NCBI GenBank assembly: GCA_944381515.1
Contig: CALWLM010000022.1
Coordinates: forward strand, 1-64,000
Direction of reading: 5' to 3'
Origin: an uncultured Lachnospiraceae bacterium
Lineage (GTDB): Bacteria; Bacillota; Clostridia; Lachnospirales; Lachnospiraceae
DNA length: 64,000 nucleotides
In this document: piece by piece, positions 33,272 to 42,290 of the stretch
How the letters are laid out: the number at the start of each line of letters is the position of its first letter
How positions within the stretch are numbered: the first letter of the stretch is position 1
Notes under the pieces: generated by a model
The model's database searches: none
Seen by the model: the letters and a program-made list of their open reading frames with translations, nothing else
What the model was told of the DNA's origin: nothing
Made by a program: the position numbers and the translations under genes

Positions 33272-35230
33272 TCACATCGTTTCCTGTTCCCCTGCTTTTA
33301 TCTCTTCTGAGAAAAGGGGCAGCTCGATTCGCATCAATGTTCCCCCGCCCGGCGCATCCTCTGCCTCCAGACTGCCGCCATGCAATTCCAGCAGGGAATG
33401 ACAGATCGACAGGCCCAGGCCCGTCTTTCCGCCGTCTCCTTTGCTCTCATAGCGGACAAACAGCCGCTTCTTTTGTTCCTCACGGATTCCGGGACCCTGA
33501 TCCTGCACAGTCACGGTGCATCGGTTCTCCTCCGTCCGCTGATCTATGCGGATTCGGCCGTTTTGGGGACTGTAGCGGACCGCATTATCCAGGATATTGT
33601 CAAAAACCTGCTTCAGACGGAACCGGTCGCCCTCCAGATAACACGAATCCGTCTCCGTCTCAACTTCCACGCAGAGCTCCTTTGCCTTTCCCTCCGCCTC
33701 CGCCTCCGCATCCTCCCCTACCGTTCGGAGAAGCTCGCAGATATCAAAAACCGTTTTTTCCAGCTTCAGTCTCCCGTCCTCCAGCCGGTATATCAGAAAC
33801 ATATCGTCCGTAATTTTGCCGATATACTCCGCCTTGCGGTCCAGCGTATCCAGGTATCTCTTCTGCTCCTTGGTCGGCTGGGGCAATGCGTCCCGCAAAA
33901 GATCCAGATAGCCCTCGATGGCAAAAAGCGGACTGCGCAGATTATGGACCATATCCGTCATAAAGCGCTGGCGGTTGTCCTGTATGCGCATCAGCTCCTC
34001 GTTGGCACGGCGCAGCTCATCTGTCTGCCTGCGCACCTGCCTCTCCAGATTGACCGACAAAAGATCGGCCTCACGGAACTTTTTGCCATACTTCATGCAG
34101 GTGGCCAGAGCAAAGGCCACAATATAGGCAAACCGCATATATTGGGCCGGCATGATCTCAATATCCACTACTCCCTGGGGAATAAAGCCTCCGTACAGCA
34201 AAAGATAAAACAGTTCGTTTCCAAACGCCAGCATACAGCCGGTCAGAATCACCGGCGCCTCCGGCATCTTTTTCAAAACGCCGGTTCCCAGAATCCATGC
34301 CTGCAAAGCCATATAAAAAAAGTAGGACGTCTGAATCCAGCGGTTGCTGTACTCCGGCCAGAAGAGGCAGCCCAGGGCCGTCATCGCCGCGGCCGCCGGT
34401 ACGGCCCGGTTCATCCAGGGCATCGCCGTCCCCGGCACAAGCTGACGGCAGACATAGTAGTTAATAAACCCCAGCTGCCGGTAGAAAACCGTAGACCCCA
34501 GATGAAAAAAGGACATGGCCGGATGGCGGGGAATCAGCAGGAAATGAGCCAGCTCTGCCAGGGTAGATGCGGCCAGCAGCAGCAGATAACCTTCACTTCT
34601 CTTTGGAAGGTACAGGGCCAGACACATAAGAATCAGCATCCCGCACAGTCCCACTGCAATCATATCCAGTATCATCCAGCGATTCTGAATTTCCCGCAGC
34701 TCGGCCTGATTTCCCAGAATCATCCCCTGATACACGTCGTAAATGGAGGAATTGGTTACCTGAAGAACCACCTCTATCCTGGTCTGCTCCGTATAATCGA
34801 CAATCCGATAGATCTCTCCGGCAGAAAGCCCGCCCTCCTCTCCGGCCACCTCCCTCCCGTCGAGCCAGAGGCGGCTGCCATGGGGACGGGGAAGCAAAAA
34901 ATACCAATCTTCTCCCTCTCCGATTTCCAGGCAAAAAGTATAAGTATAGCCGCGCATTTTGCGAATATACTGGATGTCTTCCACCTCCGTGCCCGGGCAG
35001 CCTTCCAAGTCCCCTGGCTCCAGGGCTCCGTCAAACCGGAGCCATCTGCCGGTCAGAATAAAAGGCCCGCTCTCAGCCCGCAGATTCCGCGCCTCAATCC
35101 GCCCGTCCTGTACGGCGAGCACCGGCGTATGAAAATTAAGCCATCCAAAAATTACCACTACAAAAAGCGGGATGCCGGCAAGCAACGCCAGTATCCCGCT
35201 CTGTCTTCTTTGTCTTTTTTCTCTTTCCAT
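33272..35230 (-). CDS. Membrane sensor histidine kinase (7TM-DISM-like)
   Basis: A 652-residue kinase. One N-terminal membrane segment (about 13-31), an extracytosolic domain of about 150 residues (sandwich-like, ending SSIYDVYQGMILGNQAELRE), then six or seven membrane segments (about 185-390) and a coiled coil (READLLSVNLERQVRRQTDE). The H-box is MTDMVHNLRSPLFAIEGYLD near residue 425. The ATPase has N-box FDNILDNAVRYSPQNG, G1 QDQGPGI and G2 GLGLSICHSLLELHGG. The build matches the 7TMR-DISM receptors, which may bind small extracellular ligands. The partner is the regulator at 30311. It starts 72 bases after icd. Confidence 0.92.
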   Translation of the reverse strand: MEREKRQRRQSGILALLAGIPLFVVVIFGWLNFHTPVLAVQDGRIEARNLRAESGPFILTGRWLRFDGALEPGDLEGCPGTEVEDIQYIRKMRGYTYTFCLEIGEGEDWYFLLPRPHGSRLWLDGREVAGEEGGLSAGEIYRIVDYTEQTRIEVVLQVTNSSIYDVYQGMILGNQAELREIQNRWMILDMIAVGLCGMLILMCLALYLPKRSEGYLLLLAASTLAELAHFLLIPRHPAMSFFHLGSTVFYRQLGFINYYVCRQLVPGTAMPWMNRAVPAAAAMTALGCLFWPEYSNRWIQTSYFFYMALQAWILGTGVLKKMPEAPVILTGCMLAFGNELFYLLLYGGFIPQGVVDIEIMPAQYMRFAYIVAFALATCMKYGKKFREADLLSVNLERQVRRQTDELRRANEELMRIQDNRQRFMTDMVHNLRSPLFAIEGYLDLLRDALPQPTKEQKRYLDTLDRKAEYIGKITDDMFLIYRLEDGRLKLEKTVFDICELLRTVGEDAEAEAEGKAKELCVEVETETDSCYLEGDRFRLKQVFDNILDNAVRYSPQNGRIRIDQRTEENRCTVTVQDQGPGIREEQKKRLFVRYESKGDGGKTGLGLSICHSLLELHGGSLEAEDAPGGGTLMRIELPLFSEEIKAGEQETM

Positions 35231-35302
35231 ACTTTTCTCCGTCCCACAGCCCTGACGGCCGGTTCCCGCGCCGGCCGCCGGACTATGTACCGGCTGCCGG
35301 CA

Positions 35303-36517
35303 TTACTCGGCCAAAAGCTTTTCCAGATTTTCGCGAATCTTCGCAATAAACTCTGCGCTGGTCAGGGTCTTGGCCCCCTCTATGGTAGTGATGATTGCCA
35401 GATCCTTTGTCATCTGGCCGGATTCGATGGTGTCAAGCGTCGCCTTTTCCAGCTTGCCGGCAAAGGACTCCAGCTCCGTCAGACCGTCCAGCTGCCCTCT
35501 CTTGCGCAGGGCGCCGGTCCAGGCAAAGATGGTCGCCACCGGATTCGTGGATGTGGCCTTGCCCTCCAGGTGCTGATAATAATGGCGCTGCACCGTTCCA
35601 TGGGCCGCCTCGTATTCAAACTTGCCGTCCGGAGAGACCAGCACCGAGGTCATCATGGCCAGAGAACCAAAGGCCGTGGCCACCATATCGCTCATCACAT
35701 CCCCGTCATAGTTTTTGCAGGCCCAGATATAACCGCCCTCAGACTTAACCACCCGCGCCACCGCGTCGTCGATCAGCGTATAAAAATAAGTAATTCCCGC
35801 CTGGGCGAACCGGTCTGCATACTCCCGATCGTATATCTCCTGGAAAATATCCTTAAACGTATGATCGTACTGCTTGGAAATCGTATCCTTGGAGGCAAAC
35901 CACACGTCCTGCTTCGTATCCAGACCATAGTTAAAGCAGCAGCGGGCAAAGCTCTCAATGGACGCCGTCGTATTGTGCATCCCCTGAACGATTCCGGAAC
36001 CATCGAATTCATGAATCAGGCTGCGGGTCTCGCTGCCGTCCGCCGCCGTATAAACCAGCTCGCACTTACCCGGACCGGGGATCTTCATCTCCACCGCCTT
36101 GTACACGTCGCCGTAGGCATGGCGGGCAAGGGTAATCGGCTTCACCCAGTTTTTAATATAAGGCTCGATTCCCTTCACAATAATAGGAGCGCGAAAAACC
36201 GTTCCGTCAAGCAATGCCCGGAAGGTGGCATTGGGACTCTTCCACATCTGAGAAAGATTGTACTCCTTTACTCTGGCCGCATTGGGCGTAATGGTAGCGC
36301 ATTTAACCGCCACTCCGTATTTTTTCGTAGCCTCGGCCGCATCCACCGTCACCTGATCCTTCGTCTCCTCCCGATGGGGAAGTCCCAGATCATAATATTC
36401 CGTCTTCAGCTCTACAAAAGGGGTGAGCAGCTCGTCCTTAATCATCTGCCACAATATCCTGGTCATCTCATCGCCGTCCATCTCAATGATGGGGGTCGTC
36501 ATTCCAATCTTTCCCAT
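35303..36517 (-). CDS. icd: NADP-dependent isocitrate dehydrogenase (type II, dimeric)
   Basis: A 404-residue enzyme converting isocitrate to 2-oxoglutarate with CO2 and NADPH. It belongs to the eukaryote-like dimeric group: [19 protein letters not shown] at the N terminus, substrate loop [29 protein letters not shown], the active-site [20 protein letters not shown] and the metal site [16 protein letters not shown], with NADP recognition around [13 protein letters not shown]. Such enzymes are found in many gut Clostridia with a partial TCA path feeding glutamate. The start at 36517 has AGGAGG 9 bases upstream; the frame opens 8 codons earlier. It has a perfect consensus promoter. Confidence 0.96.
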   Translation of the reverse strand: MGKIGMTTPIIEMDGDEMTRILWQMIKDELLTPFVELKTEYYDLGLPHREETKDQVTVDAAEATKKYGVAVKCATITPNAARVKEYNLSQMWKSPNATFRALLDGTVFRAPIIVKGIEPYIKNWVKPITLARHAYGDVYKAVEMKIPGPGKCELVYTAADGSETRSLIHEFDGSGIVQGMHNTTASIESFARCCFNYGLDTKQDVWFASKDTISKQYDHTFKDIFQEIYDREYADRFAQAGITYFYTLIDDAVARVVKSEGGYIWACKNYDGDVMSDMVATAFGSLAMMTSVLVSPDGKFEYEAAHGTVQRHYYQHLEGKATSTNPVATIFAWTGALRKRGQLDGLTELESFAGKLEKATLDTIESGQMTKDLAIITTIEGAKTLTSAEFIAKIRENLEKLLAE

Positions 36518-36608
36518 TGGGCAAAACCTCCTATCTCTCATGGTTCACGCCGCCTTACAACGCGTTTTGTCATTTTATGAACCGGCCATACCGCCGCTCA
36601 TGTTAATC

Positions 36609-36637
36609 ATTATACCGGCTTTGATACATCCTGTCAA
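36609..36637 (-). promoter_or_regulatory. Consensus sigma-A promoter of icd
   Basis: Minus strand TTGACA (36632-36637), 17-bp spacer, TATAAT (36609-36614), both hexamers perfect. It lies 91 bases before the icd start codon, between icd and the TPM gene. Confidence 0.88.
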
Positions 36638-36653
36638 AAAGAAATCCCCAGGC

Positions 36654-37463
36654 CTAGAAGCTGTGACCGCCGCCTCCTCCGCCGCCACCGCCGCTGCTGC
36701 CTCCGGAGCTGCCGCCGGAACTGCCGCCGCTGCTTTTGACCGGGTCGTAACGCCGGGTCTCCCCTGTATATATCACCTCCGGCTCCGTATTGGCAAAAGA
36801 GGTCTGCGCCGACCGAAATACATTTTCCGTACTGGCTCTCTTAAGCCGCGACGCATAGCTGACAATGGCAAAATTGATAATAAAGGCCAAGATCAGAGCC
36901 AGCAGGGCATTGCTGATATACTTCATCGGCTGGGCAATCCGCCCTCCCTCCAGCAGGGTAAAGATCTGCCGGTATGCCTCAGCCGCGCAGGAATAATAAT
37001 CCGCCGCGCTGGCATAACGGTATACATTGTCCGTAATGGTCTCCGCCCTTGCGTCGGTAACCGTCTCGTATACATTTCCATGGGAAAAAATATAAATATT
37101 GCGGTTATCCATATCCACCACAAAGATCGTACCGCTGCCGGAACCAAAAAGGTCATAATAATACTCTCTGGCAAAAGAAGCGGTTGAACTCCCGTTGTAA
37201 TCGACCGATACAAAGGCTGCGCTTCCATAGGCGGTAATCGGCCTCATCTCCTCGATCAGCGCCTCTTGCTCTGAATCGCTGAGCAGATCCGCTTCATCGT
37301 CCATCACAACCTCATAGCCGGTCTCCGGGTCCGTATATTCCGTGCTGTAGGCCAGAGCCTTGCCCGACGTCAGAAAAAGCAGGAGAAACAGCGCAAACGG
37401 CAGGGCCAAAATCCGTCCGGCCTCCAGCATCTCTTTTCTGCCCTTTATCATGCGATCACGCAT
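36654..37463 (-). CDS. TPM-domain membrane protein with Gly/Ser-rich tail
   Basis: A 269-residue protein. A signal/anchor segment (about 15-40, LALPFALFLLLFLTSGKALA) precedes an extracytosolic TPM domain (about 45-165; DDEADLLSDSEQEALIEEM, GSGTIFVVDMDNRNIYIFSHG). One membrane helix follows (about 185-203, NALLALILAFIINFAIV), then a cytosolic tail ending in SGG repeats and GGGGGGGHSF, as is common in this family. Of the two ATGs, the one at 37463 is favoured, with GGAGG 8 bases upstream. It overlaps the end of the zinc-ribbon gene by 8 bases. TPM proteins are linked to photosystem repair in plants; the role in anaerobes is unknown. Confidence 0.87.
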   Translation of the reverse strand: MRDRMIKGRKEMLEAGRILALPFALFLLLFLTSGKALAYSTEYTDPETGYEVVMDDEADLLSDSEQEALIEEMRPITAYGSAAFVSVDYNGSSTASFAREYYYDLFGSGSGTIFVVDMDNRNIYIFSHGNVYETVTDARAETITDNVYRYASAADYYSCAAEAYRQIFTLLEGGRIAQPMKYISNALLALILAFIINFAIVSYASRLKRASTENVFRSAQTSFANTEPEVIYTGETRRYDPVKSSGGSSGGSSGGSSGGGGGGGGGHSF

Positions 37464-39093
37464 TTTCATCCCCTCCTCTCTTTTCCAGCTGCGGAAGTTT
37501 GCGGGTAGTCAGCTGATTGTGCTCTTTAATAATATCAAAAAAGGACCAGATTACGCACGCCAGAGAAACCGCCGCTCCTATGTAATAATACAGATCCGAT
37601 ACGGGTCTGAGGATTAAAATCGCGAGAGCAATAACAATGGCCGCTGCCGGTTTGTACAGATTCTTCCATTTTTCCTGCATCGGCGCGGCATAAATCTCCT
37701 GTTTTGCGCGCCGCCTTGCCGGCTTCTTTTTCGTGGTTCCCATTATAAGCTTGGCTACCACAATAAACCAGACGAAGGCCAGGATCATGCTGCCGCCTGC
37801 CGAGCCAAATAGCCCCGTTGACAAAAGCATGGCCATGGCGGACATGGACAGAGTCATCACTGCAAAAATCAGAAGCATCCGAAGCAGCGAGCTGCCAAAG
37901 CCGGAACCGCTCTCTGTCGTCTTCGTCTTCCTCCTCCATCTTCTTCCTTCTTTCGCCGTAGACTGCAGGCCCTCATCGTCCAGCTGATTTTCCCTGGTAT
38001 AGATCCGGTTGCACTGGCGATTGGATACAAACAGACAAAACAGAGCCAGGACAATGGCAAAAATCAGAGCCTTGGTGGGAGTAAGGGTTAAAAACAAATT
38101 TAAAAGGAAAAAGATAGGAACCGCCAGAATCAACGAGCCCAGCAGATATTTCTTCAGGTCGATGGGCAGATCCGCCGCCACCCGGCCGGTCTGTCCATTG
38201 ACGACGGCATAGCTGATCCGGCTTCCATCGTGACTGCGGCAGCCCAAAAACCACACCGGAAACATTCCCAGTTTTTCCTCTGTTTTCCGGGGACGGAACG
38301 CATCCGCCATGTCGCTCTCGTCCACATTGTATTTGCGGTAGACCGAATTTCGGACCGCCTGCGACGCCACATACTGGCCCGCCGTCTGCAGCGCCTGATC
38401 GCTGTAGACATAAGATTCCACATTGCCTTTGTCAGCGTAAAAACCGCTGAGATAAGCCGGTTCAAATTCCTTGCCTTCATGGATATCAAAGGGCGCTATG
38501 GCGCCGCTTAAATTATCTGCAAAGGTGGCGGAGGCGTCATAGGACAGTCCCCGGCAGGAGGCCGTCAGATGAGATTCCAGCCGGTAATGCTTCGTATACA
38601 CATAGTCTCCCCGACGCCGGGACTGCCTGCCTTTTACACGGTATCGGTCGTCCTGCTCAAAAGAATAAATCCAGTAAGGCATATAGATGCCGCGAAACCG
38701 TTCGATCTGCGTATCCTGCTTCATGCTGGAAGGAGCAAACAGCGCCTTCTTAAGCGTTCGCCTGTAGGCCTTCTCGCATTCCTCCTTCGTCACCTTAAAA
38801 GGGATTACATAATCCGGGCAATCCTCTTCCTCGATCCGGCTGGCAAACAGCACCGAACCGCCGCAGTAGCTGCAGAATGTGGCTACCGTCTCATCGGTGC
38901 TTAACAATTCCGCGCCGCAGTCGGGACAGGTAAATACATGAGCGCTGTAGGTGGGACGCATTTTGGGCGCAGCCTGCTTTTCTCCCCCGGCTTCGGCGCC
39001 GGCCTCCTCCTCCCTTCCGCAAAATCCGCAGACCAGTTTTTGCCGGTCTGGATCAAATTTCATCTCCGCTCCACATTGGGGACATTTGTACAT
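37456..39093 (-). CDS. Zinc-ribbon membrane protein
   Basis: A 545-residue protein. The N terminus has two zinc ribbons: CPQCG/CGFCG (residues 4-25) and CPDCGAELL/CSYCGG (about 55-78). A large soluble part follows (SSMKQDTQIERFRGIYMPYW and so on), with the C-terminal half holding four to six membrane segments (about 320-370, 415-460, 490-535). Proteins of this type are often paired with TPM-domain proteins in Clostridia, as here (8-base overlap, so coupled translation). The pair may form one membrane complex; the function is not established. The start has GGAGGAGG upstream. Confidence 0.82.
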   Translation of the reverse strand: MYKCPQCGAEMKFDPDRQKLVCGFCGREEEAGAEAGGEKQAAPKMRPTYSAHVFTCPDCGAELLSTDETVATFCSYCGGSVLFASRIEEEDCPDYVIPFKVTKEECEKAYRRTLKKALFAPSSMKQDTQIERFRGIYMPYWIYSFEQDDRYRVKGRQSRRRGDYVYTKHYRLESHLTASCRGLSYDASATFADNLSGAIAPFDIHEGKEFEPAYLSGFYADKGNVESYVYSDQALQTAGQYVASQAVRNSVYRKYNVDESDMADAFRPRKTEEKLGMFPVWFLGCRSHDGSRISYAVVNGQTGRVAADLPIDLKKYLLGSLILAVPIFFLLNLFLTLTPTKALIFAIVLALFCLFVSNRQCNRIYTRENQLDDEGLQSTAKEGRRWRRKTKTTESGSGFGSSLLRMLLIFAVMTLSMSAMAMLLSTGLFGSAGGSMILAFVWFIVVAKLIMGTTKKKPARRRAKQEIYAAPMQEKWKNLYKPAAAIVIALAILILRPVSDLYYYIGAAVSLACVIWSFFDIIKEHNQLTTRKLPQLEKRGGDENA

Positions 39094-39266
39094 CCTTACC
39101 CTCCTCCTTTTATAATGGTCCTGCAGGCAGCTGCCCTTAAACCGGCTTCACTTCTCCGATAATTCTCCGGCAATTCTCAGCCGGTTCACAACAACTGCTT
39201 TATTTCATTGTATTATATCATATGTGCGCCTGAAAGGTCTATGAAAAAACCTGCCCGTCCCACCGA

Positions 39267-39350
39267 TTGACCTGCGCCCCCATTTTGTGCTAAACTGTAA
39301 GCGCTGGCGGCAGTGCTGCGGCTCTCCTGGCTGCATACCGTACTGCCGCC
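39267..39350 (+). promoter_or_regulatory. Promoter and leader hairpin of the DUF3990 gene
   Basis: TTGACC (39267-39272), 18-bp spacer, TAAACT (39291-39296), then within the leader a perfect 9-bp inverted repeat (GGCGGCAGT at 39306-39314 and ACTGCCGCC at 39342-39350, 27-base loop). The hairpin ends 22 bases before the ATG and no T-run follows, so it may affect translation or mRNA stability more than termination. Confidence 0.65.
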
Positions 39351-39372
39351 GATATGGAAAGGAGTCTTATAC

Positions 39373-39837
39373 ATGGGCACAATGACGGTATATCACGGCA
39401 GCTATACGGCAGTGCCAAATCCCAGAATTATCATAGATACGCAGACAAAGGATTTCGGACCGGGGTTTTACTGCACCTGCATACGCAGACAGGCTCAGGA
39501 ATGGGCCATGCAGCATACCACTCCCACTGTCTCTACTTACTCCGTCCAAATATCTCCCGATTTGAGCATACTGGAATTTGAGGGCATGACGGAGGAATGG
39601 CTCGATTTTATCATTGCCTGCCGCAGCGGCAGACCTCACGGCTACGATATCGTGACCGGCCCCATGGCCAATCATCAGATTGCTTCCTTTGTCTGCGGAT
39701 ATCAGAACGGAAGCCTCTCCCGCGAACAGTTTCGCGTTCTGGCAGAGCTTGACCATCCCACTCACCAGATTACCTTCTGTTCTTCCCAGGCTCTCAAATG
39801 CCTGACCTTTATAACCAGCGAAAAAGTAACCCTTTGA
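39373..39837 (+). CDS. DUF3990 protein (putative ADP-ribosyltransferase-like fold)
   Basis: A 154-residue cytosolic protein matching DUF3990: MTVYHGSYTAVPNP at the start, DFGPGFYCTCIRRQAQEWA, then GYDIVTGPMANHQIASFVCG and HQITFCSSQALKCLTFI. The early YHGS plus GFY pattern recalls the H-Y-type ADP-ribosyltransferase fold, but activity in the family is unproven. DUF3990 genes often occur in small operons of gut Firmicutes with DUF3791-type partners; none is seen here. The start at 39373 has AAGGAG 8 bases upstream. It lies 53 bases before a DUF815 ATPase on the same strand. Its leader carries a strong hairpin. Confidence 0.8.
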   Translation: MGTMTVYHGSYTAVPNPRIIIDTQTKDFGPGFYCTCIRRQAQEWAMQHTTPTVSTYSVQISPDLSILEFEGMTEEWLDFIIACRSGRPHGYDIVTGPMANHQIASFVCGYQNGSLSREQFRVLAELDHPTHQITFCSSQALKCLTFITSEKVTL

Positions 39838-39890
39838 CCGCCAGGCCGGGCAGCTCCCGGCTTTCCCACTGACAAAAGGCAGACCAGCTT

Positions 39891-41237
39891 ATGTACCGAA
39901 TTATATCCAGACTTTTAATCTACGGCGACATGCCTGCGGATTCCATCCTGATGCAGCTTGGCGACATCTTCCGCCGCCTTGAGGATCACAGCCAGACCAG
40001 GGAAGAGCTTCGCACCCGGGTCTTCACCCAGATCAAGCGGCTGCTCAAGCTTGCCACCGACTATGGTTTCGACGAAAACCTGTGGCAAAACTACCTGACC
40101 TACCTGCTGATTACCGACGAAAATCCCTTCAGCCTTACCTGTGAAAAGGTAGGAGCCGGAGACGGCAGTGTCAATCACTTTGCTCTGGGCGATTTTCAGG
40201 CCTTCATCGATCTGTTTCATTTCGACTTCTCCGGAATTGAGAGCGAACTGGACGTCGACTGTTTTTCCCTGATCACCCATTACCGGGCCATCGTCAAGAA
40301 GGAACGGATGTACAACAAAAATGTCAGCGATAAGGTGCGCAGCTTAAGCCGCAGCCTGGCCTGCGCCGCCGGCGCCGATGATTTTTTCCGCCTGGTCACC
40401 GGCTTTTACCGGGATTACGGCGTGGGGATGTTCGGTCTGAACAAAGCCTTCCGCATCGCATCCAAGGGCGAAGAGGAGGTCTCCATCTTCCCCATCAACA
40501 ATATGGATTCCGTTACGCTGGACGATCTGATCGGCTACGAACATCAGAAAAAGCAGCTGATCGACAACACGCTGGCCTTCGTAGAGGGCCGCAGCGCCAA
40601 TAACGCCCTGCTCTATGGGGATGCCGGCACCGGCAAATCCACCAGCATCAAGGCCATCGTCAATGAATTCTACGATCAGGGTCTGCGGATGATCGAAATT
40701 TACAAACATCAGTTTAAGGATCTGTCCAACGTCATCGCCCGGATCAAAAACCGGGGTTACCGCTTTATCATCTATATGGATGACCTCTCCTTCGAGGAAT
40801 TTGAAATCGAATACAAGTTTTTAAAAGCCGTCATTGAGGGTGGTGTGGAAACCAGACCGGACAACATCCTGATCTACGCCACCTCCAACCGCCGTCATCT
40901 GATCCGCGAAACCTGGGACGATCGAAACGACATGGAGCATGGCGGCGATATCCACCGCTCCGATACTCTGGAGGAAAAGCTGTCCCTGGCCAGCCGTTTC
41001 GGCTGCAGCATCTGTTATCTGAAGCCTTCGCGGCAGGAATTCGACAAGATGGTCGTACAGCTGGCCCGACGCAGAGGGCTGGATATAAGCAGGGACGAAC
41101 TGTTAAAGGAAGCCAACCGCTGGGAAATCCGCCACGGCGGCATCTCCGGCCGGACGGCCGCACAGTTTATCAATTATCTGGCCGGGAATCCTCACTGCAT
41201 CCGGCAAACCGGTCTGAAAGAAAGCGCCTCGGAATAA
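39891..41237 (+). CDS. DUF815-family AAA+ ATPase
   Basis: A 448-residue protein. The N-terminal ~200 residues are helical with no known motif. The AAA+ part (about 205-440) has Walker A ALLYGDAGTGKSTSIKAI near residue 240, Walker B RFIIYMDDLSFEEFEIEY near 287, sensor ILIYATSNRRHLI near 325 and an arginine-rich end (HGGISGRTAAQFINYL). This matches DUF815, stand-alone ATPases widespread in Clostridia and Proteobacteria with no defined client. The ribosome site is weak (AAGGCAG, about 11 bases). It may be co-transcribed with the DUF3990 gene. A terminator overlaps its stop codon. Confidence 0.9.
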   Translation: MYRIISRLLIYGDMPADSILMQLGDIFRRLEDHSQTREELRTRVFTQIKRLLKLATDYGFDENLWQNYLTYLLITDENPFSLTCEKVGAGDGSVNHFALGDFQAFIDLFHFDFSGIESELDVDCFSLITHYRAIVKKERMYNKNVSDKVRSLSRSLACAAGADDFFRLVTGFYRDYGVGMFGLNKAFRIASKGEEEVSIFPINNMDSVTLDDLIGYEHQKKQLIDNTLAFVEGRSANNALLYGDAGTGKSTSIKAIVNEFYDQGLRMIEIYKHQFKDLSNVIARIKNRGYRFIIYMDDLSFEEFEIEYKFLKAVIEGGVETRPDNILIYATSNRRHLIRETWDDRNDMEHGGDIHRSDTLEEKLSLASRFGCSICYLKPSRQEFDKMVVQLARRRGLDISRDELLKEANRWEIRHGGISGRTAAQFINYLAGNPHCIRQTGLKESASE

Positions 41238-41257
41238 TTCCGGGCGCTTATTCTTTT
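41222..41257 (+). terminator. Terminator overlapping the DUF815 stop codon
   Basis: Stem AAGCGCC-CGGAA / TTCCGGGCGCTT with a one-base bulge and the TAA stop codon in the loop, followed by ATTCTTTTT. Confidence 0.85.
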
Positions 41258-41289
41258 TATCTCTCTATTACGAACCGCAAGAGTATCTC

Positions 41290-42039
41290 TTATTCGTAAT
41301 GTACCACGTCTACCCAGCGCTTCAACAGCTCCATCTCCTCCGGACGCTTTTTGGTCAGCTGAGCGGCAGCCACCAAGGGCAGCCAATTCTGAACATAATT
41401 TTTCTCCGTGTGCGATTTTTCGCAGAATATATCCATATACATAGACGCCCATTCCGGGTTTTTCAGCACCAGAAGCAGGTAGGTGCGGGCAGCGTCCGCG
41501 CTGGCGTTGCCGCGGCTGGCATGTACCCAGTCCACCAGGTGCATTTCGCCGTCTTTGTCCACAATGATGTTGGCCGGACAAAAATCTCCATGGCAGAGCT
41601 TTACATGGCGAGGCATGCTATTCAGCTGTGTCAGCAGCTCATAGCGGGTAATCTCGCTGATCTCATCCAGCTCGCTGATCTGACGGCTCATCTTTTCCTG
41701 GAGGCTCCCCAGCAGAGCGCAGCGTTTGCTGTGCATCTCCATCTGCAGATCCACCATCTGCTCCATCAGCTCCTTCACCCGTTCCGGCTCCCGCGTCATC
41801 ACCGCCTCCAGATTCTCGCCCTCTACATACTCCTTGGTGATAGCCCAGCGCCCGTCCTCGATCACCGATACCGCCAGAATCTTGGGCACGTTCAGCCCCA
41901 GTTCCTCTACCCTGGCGTTGCTCAGAGCCTCGTTGAGTACCTCCGCTTTGGGAAATCCGATATCAAAGACCTTGATCAGCGTATTGCCCTCCCGGTATAT
42001 CTCATGTTTACCTTCTGCAATCTTTATTCTTTCAGCCAT
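41290..42039 (-). CDS. Aminoglycoside-phosphotransferase-fold kinase
   Basis: A 249-residue APH/choline-kinase-like protein. The N-lobe has GNTLIKVFD (Lys of the ATP site, near residue 23). The catalytic loop is LCHGDFCPANIIVDKDG near residue 148 (Brenner HGDxxxxN), and the metal Asp is in HLVDWVHAS. The substrate is not evident; related proteins phosphorylate aminoglycosides, choline, homoserine or fructosamines. It is not a known resistance type from what can be seen. It is a single gene, convergent with the DUF815 gene; a start with GGAG is at 42039. Confidence 0.85.
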   Translation of the reverse strand: MAERIKIAEGKHEIYREGNTLIKVFDIGFPKAEVLNEALSNARVEELGLNVPKILAVSVIEDGRWAITKEYVEGENLEAVMTREPERVKELMEQMVDLQMEMHSKRCALLGSLQEKMSRQISELDEISEITRYELLTQLNSMPRHVKLCHGDFCPANIIVDKDGEMHLVDWVHASRGNASADAARTYLLLVLKNPEWASMYMDIFCEKSHTEKNYVQNWLPLVAAAQLTKKRPEEMELLKRWVDVVHYE

Positions 42040-42182
42040 GACAGCTCCTCCTTTCGGTGAGAATTGTTTTTGTCATGTCTTTATCTTATCATTTTTTTCT
42101 GTAAACTTCAATATTCTTTTTCCCTTTGTTTTCGTGATTATAAACCTTTATAACATCTTAATGGGTTTTTCTTTTGGGCGCC

Positions 42183-42236
42183 TTGACGAAATCAAAGTCC
42201 GACAGTATACTCATATTTAGATTTGTATCTAAATAT
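42183..42236 (+). promoter_or_regulatory. Promoter and operator-like palindrome of the hydrolase gene
   Basis: TTGACG (42183-42188), 17-bp spacer, TATACT (42206-42211). Directly after the -10 is a perfect 10-bp inverted repeat (ATATTTAGAT at 42213-42222, ATCTAAATAT at 42227-42236, 4-base loop), covering the expected start of transcription. Its position fits a repressor site; the cognate regulator is not in the neighbourhood. Confidence 0.8.
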
Positions 42237-42290
42237 TGTTTCAAGGGGCGGACCGCTTTTTTGGCGTCTGCCGCCTGCGGGAGGAATCTT

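Noticed and set aside
33380-36580. A plus-strand reading frame of more than 1000 codons
   Set aside because: It is antisense to two well-supported genes (histidine kinase and icd) and its composition (many Leu, Gln, His, Arg) is what codon bias on the other strand produces. It has no ribosome site or family match.
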